Shown here piece after piece: positions 1 to 12,389 of a stretch of DNA of 64,000 nucleotides. The translations under genes and the position numbers were made by a program. Origin of the DNA: Cannabis sativa (taxonomy: Eukaryota; Streptophyta; Magnoliopsida; Rosales; Cannabaceae); assembly GCF_029168945.1 (NCBI RefSeq), contig NC_083601.1, positions 31,733,660-31,797,659 on the forward strand. The letters run 5' to 3'. Positions within the stretch are counted from its first letter, which is position 1, and every line of letters starts with the position of its first letter. The notes beneath the pieces are model-generated. The model worked only from the letters and a program-made list of their open reading frames with translations. It ran no database searches and had not been told where the DNA came from.

Positions 1-3000
1 GGTATCGTCTTCTTGTATCTTTATTTCAATGGCGATTTCTCCTCCTAAGGGGGCATACCATAGACGAACAGCTCGAACAACACCTATGTCAACCCCATGG
101 TAATCCTCAAAACCGTATAAACTTGCATTAGCAAGGGTCGCCAGATCGGATAATGACCCTGCATTCACAGTGGAAGAAGCCGTCTCTCCTGATATCTGTT
201 ACGTTGGCACTTATTATTAGCCTTAGCCTACTTAAGATACCATTCAGGATTTTTCCAAGCACTAACTTTGAACCCAATCTCTTTTAGTTTTTCTATATTT
301 TGGAATGAGTGCTCGTTTGAACAAGTGAGTTTTGATACATGGTGACAATAAAATGACATGATTCATAGTATGTGGATTAATGCGTTGATGAAGTTTTACC
401 TTAGTGAGGAGGGATTCGGTCTGTATGTTCATGAAGACAACAGGGACTCCAGAGGCCTGAGAAGCATTAAGCCAAGCATTTGCCCTGGCAAGAGTGTCCT
501 CAAGGTCATTGTAGCGAGAAGCAACTCGATCAGAAGCTTTGGGAAGAAGAAGAAGAGAAAAGAAGGAGCTAGAGTTGGGAACCGATAGTAACTCCTGCAT
601 CCTTCTCTCCCATGGATAGGAAACATAACCATCTTGTAGTCGAGTTCTAGATAAAGCACTAACCATCCTAGCACTCCTTGAAGCTACAAATAATCAAATA
701 CATATCAAAATATTATTTCACACCTGATTTAATCCATCTGAACATGTTTGTTTCTATGATCAATATTATATATATGATCATTTTTTAAATTGGATATATA
801 TTTATTGTATATGTATGCAGTGGTCTATGGGGCAACATTTTAAATATAATTATGTAATTTGTTTGTAATGTATGAAACCTTTAGTACATTTGAACAGTTT
901 TCAATATCTCTCCTCAAGTTTATTTGATACTTCCAAATTAAAAAAAAAATAGTCTATATAAATCTAAATAAATACTATGGGAATGTGTATAAAATCTCAG
1001 GTAATGGAGATGATCAGAAGCAAACAAAATAGAACAAATAATTTAACAAACAAAAATCCCGAGTGTGACATGACTGACATGCATGCTTTTGTTACAGGGC
1101 TGCTTTTGTTGGCTACATTTAAAGTGGTTCTGCTTCAAATTGCAGACACGTTATAGGTTTTAGGATTTTAGTAATTTTAATCCAAAATAAGGTGATATTA
1201 TAATATAAGAATGATTGTGGTCAAAGTGGGCCAACCATACACTTTTTTGACAATGTCCATAGACTAACAGCAGTAAAAAGTCAATACGACTCTTCTCATT
1301 TGGTTCACACGGATAATATAAGGTTATATAGTATTTTTTGTTTCTTCATCTCTATATTATTGTCCCCTTAAATTTTCCATTTTTCAAACTATTTACTTAT
1401 TATAAATTAATTATTTAGTAAAATTTTGTTATATATTAAGTGACAAACAAAATGGTAATATAACTATTTAGACCATTATTATGTTAGCATTACATGTATA
1501 TAATTTAAAATTAAATATATATATTTTTAAATGATTGTTAAACTAAAAATCAGTTAATATTTAAAATAATTAGGTAAAATTAAATTTTTAATTTTTTTTT
1601 CACATTAATTATACACGTGTCATTAACGTGACAATTGTTTAAGTAACCATGTTATCATTATGTTTGTCACATACAACAAAACTTGATAAAATATAAATAG
1701 TTTGGAGATCATTTTTAATAAATTAAAAAAAATTATAGAATAAAATAATGTATAAATCATAGTTGGCAAAAATACTAAATAGGCATAGAGTGCTACCTAT
1801 GCTAACAATCCCATTTGCAACTTAGTACTTAGAAAATAATTAAGTTGAGGAAACATAAACAAAAAAGACACCTCATTCAAAATAAATGTTTATAAAATGA
1901 CAAAACTAAAAGAAAAGAATAAACATGTACAAAACAAAACGCTACGAAATCCATGCTAAAATGTCAACAAAAGATTCCCAAGCTCCCAACTACATGGCTT
2001 TAGCCTTTAGGTCTCAATCAAAGTCTTAACCTCCCAATAAAAAAAAAGAGTATGTATATTTACAGAGTAATATAATCTTGGAATATTATATGGTGTAACC
2101 CTAAAAGAGGTTTACAAATACATCCTTTCATATTGTTGACATTTGGACAGTTTTAATCATGCTTTTTTGAATGACAATGTAAAACATTTTTATTTAAGAT
2201 ATTTGATAAATTTTAAAAAATTCAAAATATTTAACGAATCAAAAATAAAGTTTAAATAATTGATTAATGTGTATTTTTTTTTATTTTTATTTTATACATG
2301 TGAAATAAACTCTTAATTTGAACTCTTGTAAATCATTTTAAATTTTTTAAAATATCTTAATAACTAAATATATATCATTATATATATAATAAAAATTAAG
2401 ATTACAACTATTGGAATATTAAAACACAAAAGGACCCTTTTTTTAAGGTGCACCTTACAGCCCTAAAATCTTTATTAAAAACAAATTTAGCCCCTACACA
2501 TAAATTCTAATTCGGTCATTGCCCCAAAAATATTTAGTTTCAAACAATAAATTTTTAGGGAGGACTCATTATTTCTACTAAAAATAAAATATTGTAAAAA
2601 TTTTACAATGCATCTCTTAAATATAAGTGCACCAATAGAGTCCCTTTAGTGTTTTCGATATCCACAAAACTTTAGTTTTAATTTTTAAAATTTAGTCCCT
2701 ACAAATAAATTCTAATTTGTTCATTGTCAAAAAATATATAGGTTCAAACAATTGTTTATAGACGACAAATACATTAAATATATCTATTGAATATAAAATA
2801 TAAGAAAATTCTACAATACATCCCCTTAAAATATATTTCGGTATCTAAAAAATTACTTAGTTTAATTTTTTTTTTATAGTCGTATACATTATAATTATTT
2901 AAGACATCTGACAAAATTTTGAGAAATTCAAAAAAAATTAACACGTAAAAATAGTGTTCGAAGAGTTTGTTAGACGCGTGACTTTTGTATTTTATACGTG

Positions 3001-4739
3001 CGTGAAATAGACGGTTTAAACATTAATTTCTATATTGTAAATTATTCTAAAATTTTCAAAATTTTGCAGAATGTCTTAAATAACTATAACGTACATGACT
3101 ATAAAAAATTTATAGTAAAATTTTTTTTAGATACCAAAATAATTAAGGATTACATCAATACACCCAATTTGATGAGGTGTATTGTAGTAGCCCCTAAAAT
3201 ATATTGTGGAAATTTTATGGCGGAGGAGTACCAATTAATGTATTGTTTTTAATATTAGATAATTTTAATGGATATCCTATTTTTTTTAGAGATCCCGTAA
3301 ATTTTTGAGAATTTCAAAATAATCTAATACATTGAGAATAATTTCAATAGTTTAAATAATTTGCTGAAAGCATTCTTCGCCCAAAATAGACAATTTAAAC
3401 TCTACTTTCTTTTGATTTCAAAAAAAAAAAAAAGAAATAATAAGAAAAAAAATTACTTTCTATTATAAGTTGTACCAAATTTCTTAAAAATTTACAAAAT
3501 ATCTTCACTAATTAAATTATAGATCATCATTAAAAAAACAATAAGATTATAATTTTTTTTACATATCAAAAAATAGCAAGGGATATATTTTTATTGGGGA
3601 TACACATTTTTCTCATAGGAATGTTAAATGGGATGGGGGCGGAGACGACACTCCCCGTCCCGACGGGAAGCCGTTTGATATTTTATTTTATGTTTCTAAT
3701 AATAATTTATAATTTATGTTTATATTTTACTAGTATATTAGTACAATGAATTTTAAGTTGGTTTTAGATAATAATTAGTTTATTGAATAATAATTAATGT
3801 GTAATATTTTAATTTTTATGTAGTTATATTTAAATTTTTATTATAAATTTTATTTTATTATTAGAGGATTTCTAGTTCTATCCTGCCCCACCCATTCTCG
3901 ATAGGAAGTAAACGTGAATAAAAATTAAAATTCTTAACGAAAATGGAGATGGAGATGGGATAGGAGAGTACTCTAGGCCAATTCTCCTTCCCGTATCCAT
4001 CTCTAATTTTGTACCATTTATATTATATGCTGGACCCACAAGTGAGATTATCTCAAATTAATTAATTCTGAAATTAATACATTAGCATTTATTTAACCAT
4101 AGCAAGAAAGAGAACTCTAAGTCTTAAATTAATTAATTGATTAATTATAACGAAAATGACGAAATAATTAAATCTCCATATAGAACAGAAAAAAAAAAGA
4201 GTAAAATATAAACGAAAATCTTCTCAAGCGTGTGAACATAAACAAAAACTCGTGCGAGTGAATTTAAAGAAAGCTGAAATGGCAAAGAAAGTCAAAGAAA
4301 GACACTCACCCTGAATTTCGAAGCATTCGGACTCGGTCCGATCCGAGAACCCGACTGTGTAATTCGGATCATCGATGGACCTAAGCATGTACTGCTTCTT
4401 GCCGGCCGATTCGTTGGGAACGATACAAGCTTGTAGCTCAGTGAACTCATCCCGGCCACGGCGAACTCGTACATGAATTGAAGTATCTTTCGCCCTAAAA
4501 GAGTTGTGGAGAATCTTCTGGACTCCACTCCGACCATTCTTGAAGGGGGCTTTTACGGTGATTGAGGTTCCGATTCGAAGCTCCTCAACTATGTCGCCGG
4601 TCTGGAGCATATCATCGGTCCATTCATCGGCCTTGGAGGTCCCTTTGAGGCACTCGATCGATAACACCGTCGGTGATTTTGAGTCTCTGTTTGGTGAGTC
4701 TGATGATGATGAGTTGGTCTGCGATCGATCCATGGTCAT
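1..4739 (-). CDS. Conserved plant protein of unknown function, first three exons (gene runs off the left edge)
   Basis: I join three exons: 4739-4310, 683-400 and 195-1. Donor and acceptor sites are GT/AG throughout, with phase 1 at the first junction and phase 0 at the second. The joined frame is open for about 303 codons to the window edge. The pieces fit by content as well: exon 1 ends in TESECFEIQ and exon 2 opens with a Ser/Arg-rich link to MVSALSRTRLQDGYVSYPWE. Exon 3 includes LYGFEDYHGVDIGVVRAV. I recall this combination from conserved plant proteins of unknown function but know no biochemical role. No signal peptide or membrane segment is seen; the N-terminus is rich in Ser and Asp. 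I chose the ATG at 4739 because the frame upstream opens only with TTG. A second ATG lies two codons later. The first intron is unusually long (3626 bp), the second only 204 bp. Confidence 0.8.
684..4309 (-). other. Long first intron of the 5' gene; AT-rich, degenerate repeats, no gene
   Basis: The donor GTGAGT lies at 4309 and the acceptor TTTGTAG ends at 684. The interior is very AT-rich. Around 2450-2830 a degenerate segment occurs twice in tandem (a phrase close to CCTACA-ATAAATTCTAATT, then CAAACAATT). Near 3620-3980 is a GC-richer relic with GATGGGGGCGGAGACGAC, CCCGTCCCGACGGG and later GGAGATGGAGATGGGA, typical of decayed plant repeats. The short open frame at 2998-3252 has random-looking composition and is not called. 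Confidence 0.6.
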
Positions 4740-5130
4740 TTTGGAACTCTGCAATTACACATCTATATACATATAAATACTGTACATATATACATGAAAA
4801 TGAAAGAAAAGGTATATATATATATAGTATATAGATATAGTACTGTTATATGTTGAAGGCAGGGGACTATTTTATTCTACAATTCTAGAGAGAGAAATGT
4901 GAAAGGGTTTAGCCAAGATAGAGAGAGAGAGAAATATTTCAAAGGTTGGGTGGGTATAACATTCTCATTGTTACAGAGAAAGTCAACATTTTTTAATAGA
5001 TTGTAATTTCTCAAGCTCTCTAAATCATTAGAGCATTCCTATTAGACATTTATGTGATTAACATTATACACTTATTGTTTTTATAATTGGTTAAGGATAT
5101 ATTTTAAAGATTATTATATTAAATTATAAG
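4740..5130 (-). promoter_or_regulatory. Probable promoter/5'UTR of the 5' gene
   Basis: This is the region just upstream of the chosen ATG at 4739. It has TA-rich runs at about 4756-4846, any of which could supply a TATA element, and purine GAGA tracts near 4890-4940. A possible 3' splice site (TTGCAG) lies just before the ATG, so a 5'UTR intron cannot be excluded. I cannot place the transcription start. Confidence 0.3.
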
Positions 5131-5721
5131 TTAATTAAGATTTTTGCTTATATATACCAAATTATGACTCCTGAAACTTTGACATATGGTTGAATTTAAG
5201 GACTTTTATCCAATTTTAGCATAAAAATCTAGCATAGATGAAAGTTCACGGCGCATGATTTAATACATGTAAAAGTTCGAGAGGCATGATTTGAAAGATA
5301 TCAAAGTTTAGGGAGCATGGTTTTATACATAAACAATTAGGGACGAACCCACTAGCAACAATGTGGGGGCTATAGCCCCACTAACAAAAATATTGTCTTT
5401 TAAAAAATTAAATGTAATTTTTTTAATTTGATAATTATAAACCAAAATAATAAAAAAGCCCCCACAAAATTAAATAAATCTAGTAAGAGTAATTATAATA
5501 CATGTATAAATATTTTTTAATGATAAATAAATCCCCACAAAGTAAAAATTCTGGCTCCATTACTGTAAACAATCACTGAAATAGTAAAATTGAATGAAAT
5601 TAGACAAAAGTCCTTAAATCCAACAATCTCAATAGTTCAGAGGGTATTTTTAACGACCTTAAAAGTCCAGGAGACATGATTTTGTACATGTTAAAGTTCA
5701 GGGGACAAAAATCATAATTAA
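5131..5721. repeat. Degenerate terminal-inverted-repeat element or relic
   Basis: The left end reads TTAATTAAGATTTTTGC and the right end, reverse-complemented, TTAATTATGATTTTTGTCCC, followed on both sides by text like CTGAAACTTT/CTGAACTTTAACATG. Inside, phrases such as AAAGTTC(A/G)GGGG-CATGATTT recur in both orientations. A second repeat mentioning AGCCCCACTA may be nested at about 5340-5570. No clean target-site duplication was found. The next 560 bp (5722-6284) is AT-rich with nothing recognisable. Confidence 0.4.
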
Positions 5722-6284
5722 CCTAAATTATATGATATTCAATACTTAATTATAATAACGCGTAAAAAAATGTTGCACACTAATAATACTCTTTAGCATT
5801 TTTTTTAAATATATATTTTTGAGCATATTGATTTGGTAAGTATCAAAGTTAGCCATGTAGCTCATTGTATGTGGTTAGCAATTTTTAACATTATTTATTA
5901 AAGGTGTTTATTATGTTATTACTAATGTATTTGATTTTGATCCTCTATATCTTGACATCTAAAATTTATTATTACAGACAAATTGTCTTTAATTGCATGA
6001 GTTTTAAATTTAAATTTAATTATTTAATTACATATAATAAATTATTTAATTAAATTTATAAAATTGTATTAATTAAATTTAATATCAGAAAATAAAATAT
6101 GTATAATTAAAAAATAAAGTACCAAATGAATATTATTATAAACACAGAATACTAAATTTGTTTTTCGATAAAACACAAGATACTAATAAGTATGTTCTCT
6201 TTATAATCAAAATATATTTGACTTAATGATGAATTACATCAATAAATGAATGCTACATTTTGTGAAGTTTGGCACTTTAAAGTA

Positions 6285-6745
6285 ACCTTCAACGATTTTA
6301 GTTCTATTAGTTTGTGTAACCTCAACTACAAGATTATTGCTAAGTTGTTGGCTAATGGGTTGCGAGGGACTTTGTCTAAAATCATCTCTCCAAACCAGTT
6401 GGCATTTGTAAAAGGGCAATGATTACAGAAAACTCAATTATTACTCAAGAGATTATGCATGAGATGCAAAGAAAATAGGGAAGGATGTTTTTGTTGGAAT
6501 CAAATGTGATATGTCTAGGGTTTATGATAGAATTGAGTGGAATTTTTTTAAGAAGGCTATGCAAGCGTTTGGGTTTTGTGATAGCGTTATAAGCCTCATT
6601 TTGAAGTGTGTTAGCTCGGTGAGCTATCAGGATTTGTTGAATGGTGGCCCATCGAAAGCTTTCAAGCTGTCCAGAGGGCTGAGGCAAAGGGACCCCTCTC
6701 GCCATATTTGCTTATCCTTTGTTCTTTCATGATTGCTAGATCTTA
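6285..6745 (+). pseudogene. LINE (non-LTR) reverse transcriptase fragment
   Basis: Across shifting plus-strand frames I read reverse-transcriptase landmarks typical of plant L1-type LINEs: LCNLNYKIIAKLLANGLR, then SPNQLAFVKG, CDMSRVYDRIEWNFF, and GLRQRDPS (the family has GLRQGDPLSPYLF). The fingers-palm core is present. The YADD catalytic box and both ends are missing, and stops and frameshifts break the frame. No poly-A tail or TSD is visible. It directly abuts the PPR relic at 6792. Confidence 0.8.
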
Positions 6746-7392
6746 AAGAAACGCAAGGAAGCATACAAGAGATCAAGGTCTCAAGAGGTGGGCTTCCGTT
6801 GGATTAAGATCCATTAGAGGAGTGAAAAGAGTGTGCAATTTGATGCATAAGAATGGATTTGAATTGGATTTATATATGAGAAACATGATATTACTTACGG
6901 GTGTTCATCAAACCGCTCAAACCGCCTGCACCACTAAAAAAATACAGTTTAAATTTTTTTGCGGTGTGGTTGCGGTTTGAATTTTTTCTAAACCGCGCGG
7001 TGCGATTTGCGGTTTTGAATTATTAATATGCGGTTCAAACCGCACCGCACCGCACATTATAAAATATACCAATTTTTATATTTATTTAGGTCCAATATGT
7101 GAATGTCCAACCCAAAGCCCACTAATTATTGTATTATTGAAACTGAATTTTTTGTTCATATTTATTTTCAAGTCTTATGGTATTTTTGACAAGTGTTCCT
7201 CAAACTTTGTTGTATTTGTGATAGTTTAATTATTGGTGATAGTCCAAACCTCAGAAATCGCAAAAACCGCACCGCACCACACCATTTTTTGCGGTGTGGT
7301 TTTTGCGGTTTTTAAGTTTCGTGGTGCGGGTGCGGCTTGAAAAATTAGAAAAACTACATGTGGGGGTTGGTTTGAAAAAATAGTCAAAAACC

Positions 7393-8593
7393 TGTTAGGC
7401 TAAAATTAGTCTAAGTTTCGGGTCATATTTTCAGTTAGTTTTCACTCTTGTTTCTAGTTTTAGGGCTATTTTACGCTTGATTCTTTTGTTTCAGGTCCTT
7501 GGGTGTTTAAAGAAAGTATGTACAAGAATTGAGGAAAAGTGGTGAAAGAATCGAGAAGAAAAACCAAAGTTTGTGTCGCTGCCTGTTCCAGTCGCGACTG
7601 GGAACATGCCAGTCGCGACGGGAACTGGCAGAGAGGATCTCGAAGTTTCAAAGTTTAACCCCGTCGCGACGGGGGCTTTGCCAATCGCGACGGGGACCCC
7701 AGTGACGGGATTTTTGGGCAGTTTCGTAATTTCACGAATTTTAAAGATGAGAATTGGTTTAAATAGTGAGGGTTCGTGAAAATTAGGGATTATTCAGAAT
7801 TAGAACCCTAGAAACAAAGAAGGAGGCTAGAAGAGCGGCTTGTGGCGACCCGAATCAATTGCTTCAACTAGTTCTTTCTCTTCTCTTTAATTTTTCTATG
7901 TTCTTTTCTATTTCAATGTTAATTATGGATTTGATTATGGATGTTTTGAACTAAACTCCTATTTAGGGAGAACGATGAATGTTGTTTAAGTTTTTCTTAG
8001 TTAATGATTAATTGCCATTCCTCCATCTTGATTGTGAACACTATTCATATTTGTGTTTAATTTCCATGTGCAAGATTGATCACCTTTTACATGTTTTATG
8101 ATCTCAATTCGAAATCTGAAAAGTGAGAATTGAGAATGCTAAAATTGGATTGTCTAGGTTTTGATGTGAAACGAAAGTATTTACATAGCCTTTGTGACAT
8201 TTAGATTATTGCTTAATGCTGATTTCATGTTAGTTTAATTAAGAGATTAATTAGAGAGCATGAGATTTAGAACCTAGAAGATCTGAAAAGAGCTAGGTTA
8301 ATTTATAATCTGTCATTCACTTCAAGAGAAGGCTAGCAATTAGACATTAACATTGGTAACTTAACAACATGATTCGTCTCCCTATTCTCTCATCTTGATT
8401 AATATTCACTTGTTTCTTTAAGTTTCTTGAATTTCTTTCTTCCTTTTTCAATCATAAATACTTTTAATTTGCCAAATAGAATTATAAGTATAGTTTAGTA
8501 GTAATTAATCCAATTCCCTGTGGTTCGACCTCACTTGCGTGAGTATACTACTTGATTGCGTGCACTTGCGTAGTGATCATAAATTTAGCAACA
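7393..8593 (+). repeat. 5' LTR of the Gypsy element
   Basis: It starts TGTTAGGCTAAAATTAG and ends ATTTAGCAACA (TG...CA). It contains a cluster of CpG-rich palindromes of the TCGCGA type at about 7590-7700, then a TATA-like TTTAAATAG near 7760. That order fits a promoter-bearing U3 followed by R/U5. It is 21 bp shorter than the 3' LTR because it has one fewer repeat unit in the TCGCGA cluster. Confidence 0.92.
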
Positions 8594-8599
8594 AGTTTT

Positions 8600-8617
8600 T
8601 GGCGCCGTTGCCGGGGA
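8600..8617 (+). other. Primer-binding site of the Gypsy element
   Basis: TGGCGCCGTTGCCGGGGA lies 6 bp after the 5' LTR. I recall this string as the complement of the tRNA-Asp 3' end used by Athila-type elements; the lineage assignment rests on that memory and on the long LTRs. Confidence 0.7.
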
Positions 8618-8737
8618 ATTGTATAAAGATTAATATTACCCAAAATTATACTAACTTCTACTTTGGTTTATTTTTCTTGCTAATTACTAATCTTTTTCTT
8701 GCAATATTTTCTTTATCTATTTCAGGAATCCTAGTGT

Positions 8738-10946
8738 ATGCGCCGTCAAGGACAAGCAGTCATATTACCAGTTGATCCTGAAATCGAGAAAACTTGTAGG
8801 AGAAACCGAAAGAACAAGAGGCAAGAAAGAGTTTCAGCAATTGCTGAAACAACAGAAATCATGGCTGCTAATGTGAATGCGAATGTTGTAAATAACGGCA
8901 ATAATGGTGGTGCCGTGGAAGACCAAGCTAATGGCCGTAGCTTGAGAGATTACATTCTCCCTACTCTGACGGGAGTGCAGTCATGTATCAGGCCACCGAC
9001 AGTGGATGCGAATAACTTTGAGATCAAACCTGCCATACTTCAAATGGTGCAGTCTTTAGTTCAGTTTGGTGGCCTCCCTTCTGAAGATCCTAATTTGCGT
9101 CTCTCGAACTTCATGGAACTTTGTGAGACTTTTAAAGTCAATGGAGTTAGTGATGATGCCATTCGTTTGAGACTGTTTCCATTCTCACTTAGAGAAAGAG
9201 CCAAGAGTTGGTTAATCTCCTTGCCACCAAATTCCATAGCAACATGACTTAGCAACTAAATTTCTGTCTAAGTTCTTTCCCCCAGCAAAGTCTGCTAAGC
9301 TGCGAGGAGAGATCAACAATTTCTGTCAACAAGAGAATGAGTCTCTCTATGAGTCTTGGGAGAGGTTCAAGGACTTAATCAGAAAGTGTCCTCATCATGG
9401 TATTGAGAAGTGGATGCTGGTTCATAATTTCTATAACGGGTTGGTTGGTAACACTAGAACTCTAATAGATGCAGCAGCTGGCGGAGCCTTTATGAGAAAG
9501 AGTGCTAATGAGGCGTATGATCTATTGGAGGAGATGGCTCTAAACAACCAGCAGTGGCCAACTGAAAGGAGTCAATCTAAGAAGGTAGCTGGTGTGTTAG
9601 AGGTTGATGCCATTACAAAGCTGACAGCTCAGGTTGAGGCCCTAACAAAGCTGATCGCAGTGCAAGCCAAACAAGCTCAAGTGGTTTGTGAGATATGTGG
9701 AGGTCCCCATCACTTTTCTGAGTGTCAGGCAGATGTGGATGATTTGCCAATGGATCAAGCAAAAGCCATTGGAAACTATTCCCAAAACAATAATTATGGG
9801 CACAACCAACAGGGGTTCTACCAGCAGAGAAACCAACCCCAACAAAACCAACAACAGCTGCAACAACAAAGTTCTAGTGGAGGCTCCACTATCCAAGCTG
9901 ATTTATTGCTCCAATTCATGATGGAAACTAGAGCCTCTATTAAAACTCTAGAAACTCAAATGGAACAATTGGCTACTCAAGTGGAAAAACAAGCTCAAGG
10001 AAATTCGCCTAGCACTAATGATGCAAAAGGAAGAGAACAATGTAAAGCAATTTCCTTAAGGAGTGGAAAGAAATATGATGGGCCTGAGATGATACAACCA
10101 GTGGATGAAGAGATTAAAGATCAAACAGCACCAACTCAAGCATCATCAGATAAGAAGATTACTGATAGTCCAGCACCACCACAACAGTCTCCACCAATCA
10201 ATATTGGTCATCATGTGAAAATACCCTATCCTCAAAGACTCCGAAAGACCAATCTAGACAAGCAGTTCATAAAATTTCTAGAGGTCTTCAAAAGATTACA
10301 CATCAACATTCCTTTTGCCGAAGCCTTGGAACAAATGCCCCGTTATGTGAAGTTCATGAAGGAGATATTGTCTAAGAAGAGAAAATTGGAGGACTATGAA
10401 ACAGTGGCATTAACTGAGGAGTGTAGCGCCATTTTGCAAAAGAAACTACCGCCCAAGCTTAAAGATCCGGGTAGTTTTAATATTCCATGCTCTATAGGAG
10501 GTTCGGTGGAAACTAAAGCTCTATGTGATCTGGGAGCAAGCATTAATCTAATGCCCTTGTCTGTCTTCAAAAGGCTAGGATTGGGAAAAGCAAAGCCCAC
10601 AACAGTGACTTTACAACTAGCGGATCGTTCTTTGACTCATCCTCGTGGGATAATTGAAGATGTACTGGTGAAGGTTGGTAAGTTTATCTTCCCTACTGAT
10701 TTCCTAATTCTTGATATGGAGGAAGATTCAACTATTCCCATTATTTTGGGAAGACCATTCTTAGCCACATGCCGAGCATTAATAGATGTTCAAAAGGGAG
10801 AGTTAAAGTTGAGAGTGCAAGATGAAGAGGTCAATTTTAATGTTTTTGCCCCAACCGACATTCCTACCTGTTGCAAGATTGAGATGGTGAAGGGTTCTTT
10901 TGTTAAAGCTGATAAGAAGAAAGCAAAGCCTAAAGAGCGACTTTGA
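8738..10946 (+). pseudogene. gag-protease polyprotein, broken by one frameshift
   Basis: The first segment (8738-9247, 169 residues) has the start of a retrotransposon gag domain and stops at TGA. The frame continues one register over from 9246 to 10946 without a stop, so a few bases have probably been lost near 9243. The second segment shows gag core (SKFFPPAKSAKLRGEIN, YESWERFKDLI), a zinc knuckle CEICGGPHHFSEC, a Gln/Asn-rich linker, then an aspartic protease with CDLGASINLM at about residue 372 of that segment (active-site D-x-G-A) and IILGRPFL. The reading frame ends in a Lys-rich tail just where reverse transcriptase would normally begin. Confidence 0.88.
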
Positions 10947-12389
10947 ACGATTCGGCGTCATTGGAAAAGATTGATGTGTGGTAGTTCTGAAGGTGAGCTT
11001 ACTCTTGTGCGAAACTCTGAAATCAACACGATTGGTGGTAAATTTTCTTCATTTAGTACGAGGGCTCTTTTGGATGAAAAGGGTCCGCCCAACCCCTTCT
11101 GATGGGGGTTCAGGTAAGTCCTTCTCACCTTGAGTATAATAGCACATTGGGGACAATGTCATATTTAGTTTGGGGGGAGAGACTTAAAATTTTTAAATTC
11201 TGCACTTTAATTTCTGCATTTTAATTATCTATTTTAGTTTTTTTTTTTATTTTAGTTAAGGAATGGCAATAAGCTTGACGATAGTTGTATACTGCTGATT
11301 AGTGTGATGTGATATGAAATTATAAAATAACTGTGTGCTTGATTCTGCTAACTCTTTGGATTAGTTTGGATGCTTAGGAACCTGTGTTTATCTGTAAATA
11401 CTCAATCTGTGAAAATTGTTATAATTGTTTTACGATGGGTTGTGGTAAGATTGACAGGATAGCTTAGAACTTGCATGCTTATTCTCTTGAGACGAAATCC
11501 TTGATAGTGTTCAATTGGAATATGATTTAGGCATTTGTTGGATAGTTTGAGCCTTTCAAGCCTACCGTAATAAGATGTATCCATAGTTAACCTTTTGAGC
11601 CTAAACCTATTATGTTTTTCACCCATCGAAAAAATTTGTTACCACACTATTAATTTTTTCTTCACCCTGTTATCCATGATATCATAAGTTACATAATTAG
11701 TTTGGGGGAGGAGAAACATTTAGTGTGAGGAAATAGTGAGAGTGAGAAAAACTTGTAAGATTGAGAAGAGGAAAATTGTGTAATTCAATGTCACTGAAAA
11801 AAAAAATGAAATATGATGAAAAGAAAAACACAATAAAAAAAGTAAAAATATGTGTGAAAGAAAAAAAAAGAAAAAATTTTTAGTGATGTTGAAAAATAAT
11901 AGAGATGTCTTCTATCAATCTTGGTAAATTCGGGAATATTATGGGATCTTAGAAAAAGGAAAGTAAGAAGCGTATGGGTTCTGTTTGTGTGCTTATGATA
12001 TCTTGAGCCAAAATTGACTTTTGCCTGTCCCTGAATATCTGAGCCATATTACCTAAAGCCTTGAAAAGACCTAATGATTCCAAAGAATACTGTCAACATT
12101 AGTGGAGAAAGGTAAGCATGCAAGCTTATGAATTATCGGGCGGTGGAACTGTTGGAAAGAGTAAAACTTTTATAGCAATGTTTCACATTTGAATAAATTT
12201 TTGCAGTTGTACATAGTGTTATAAATTGAGCATCTGAGTTAATTGTTAGAGTTAGTAGGATCGAAATTCTAGTTTATGCAAGGAAGAAAACAGAGCATGA
12301 GTCAGCAGCGTAGTGATTATCTGACAGCGTAGTTAGTTTTTTTTTTTTACCTTACTCGGGGGCGAGTAAGAACCTAGTTTGGGGGAATT
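10947..12389 (+). other. Non-coding 3' internal region of the Gypsy element with repeated purine tracts
   Basis: No long frame is present. The motif TAGTTTGGGGG occurs three times, at about 11166, 11698 and 12375; the last abuts the 3' LTR and is the likely polypurine tract. Pol has been removed, the junction probably lying between about 10950 and 11060. A-rich low-complexity sequence fills 11790-11890. Confidence 0.7.

Noticed and set aside
2998..3252. 84-codon frame within the long intron
   Set aside because: Random AT-rich composition rich in Asn, Ile, Lys and Phe, no homology I recognise, inside a well-supported intron.
7573..7779. Short frame with repeated PVATG-like residues in the 5' LTR, and its counterparts at 12526-12797
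   Set aside because: It is the translation of the TCGCGA repeat cluster inside the LTR; no independent gene signal.
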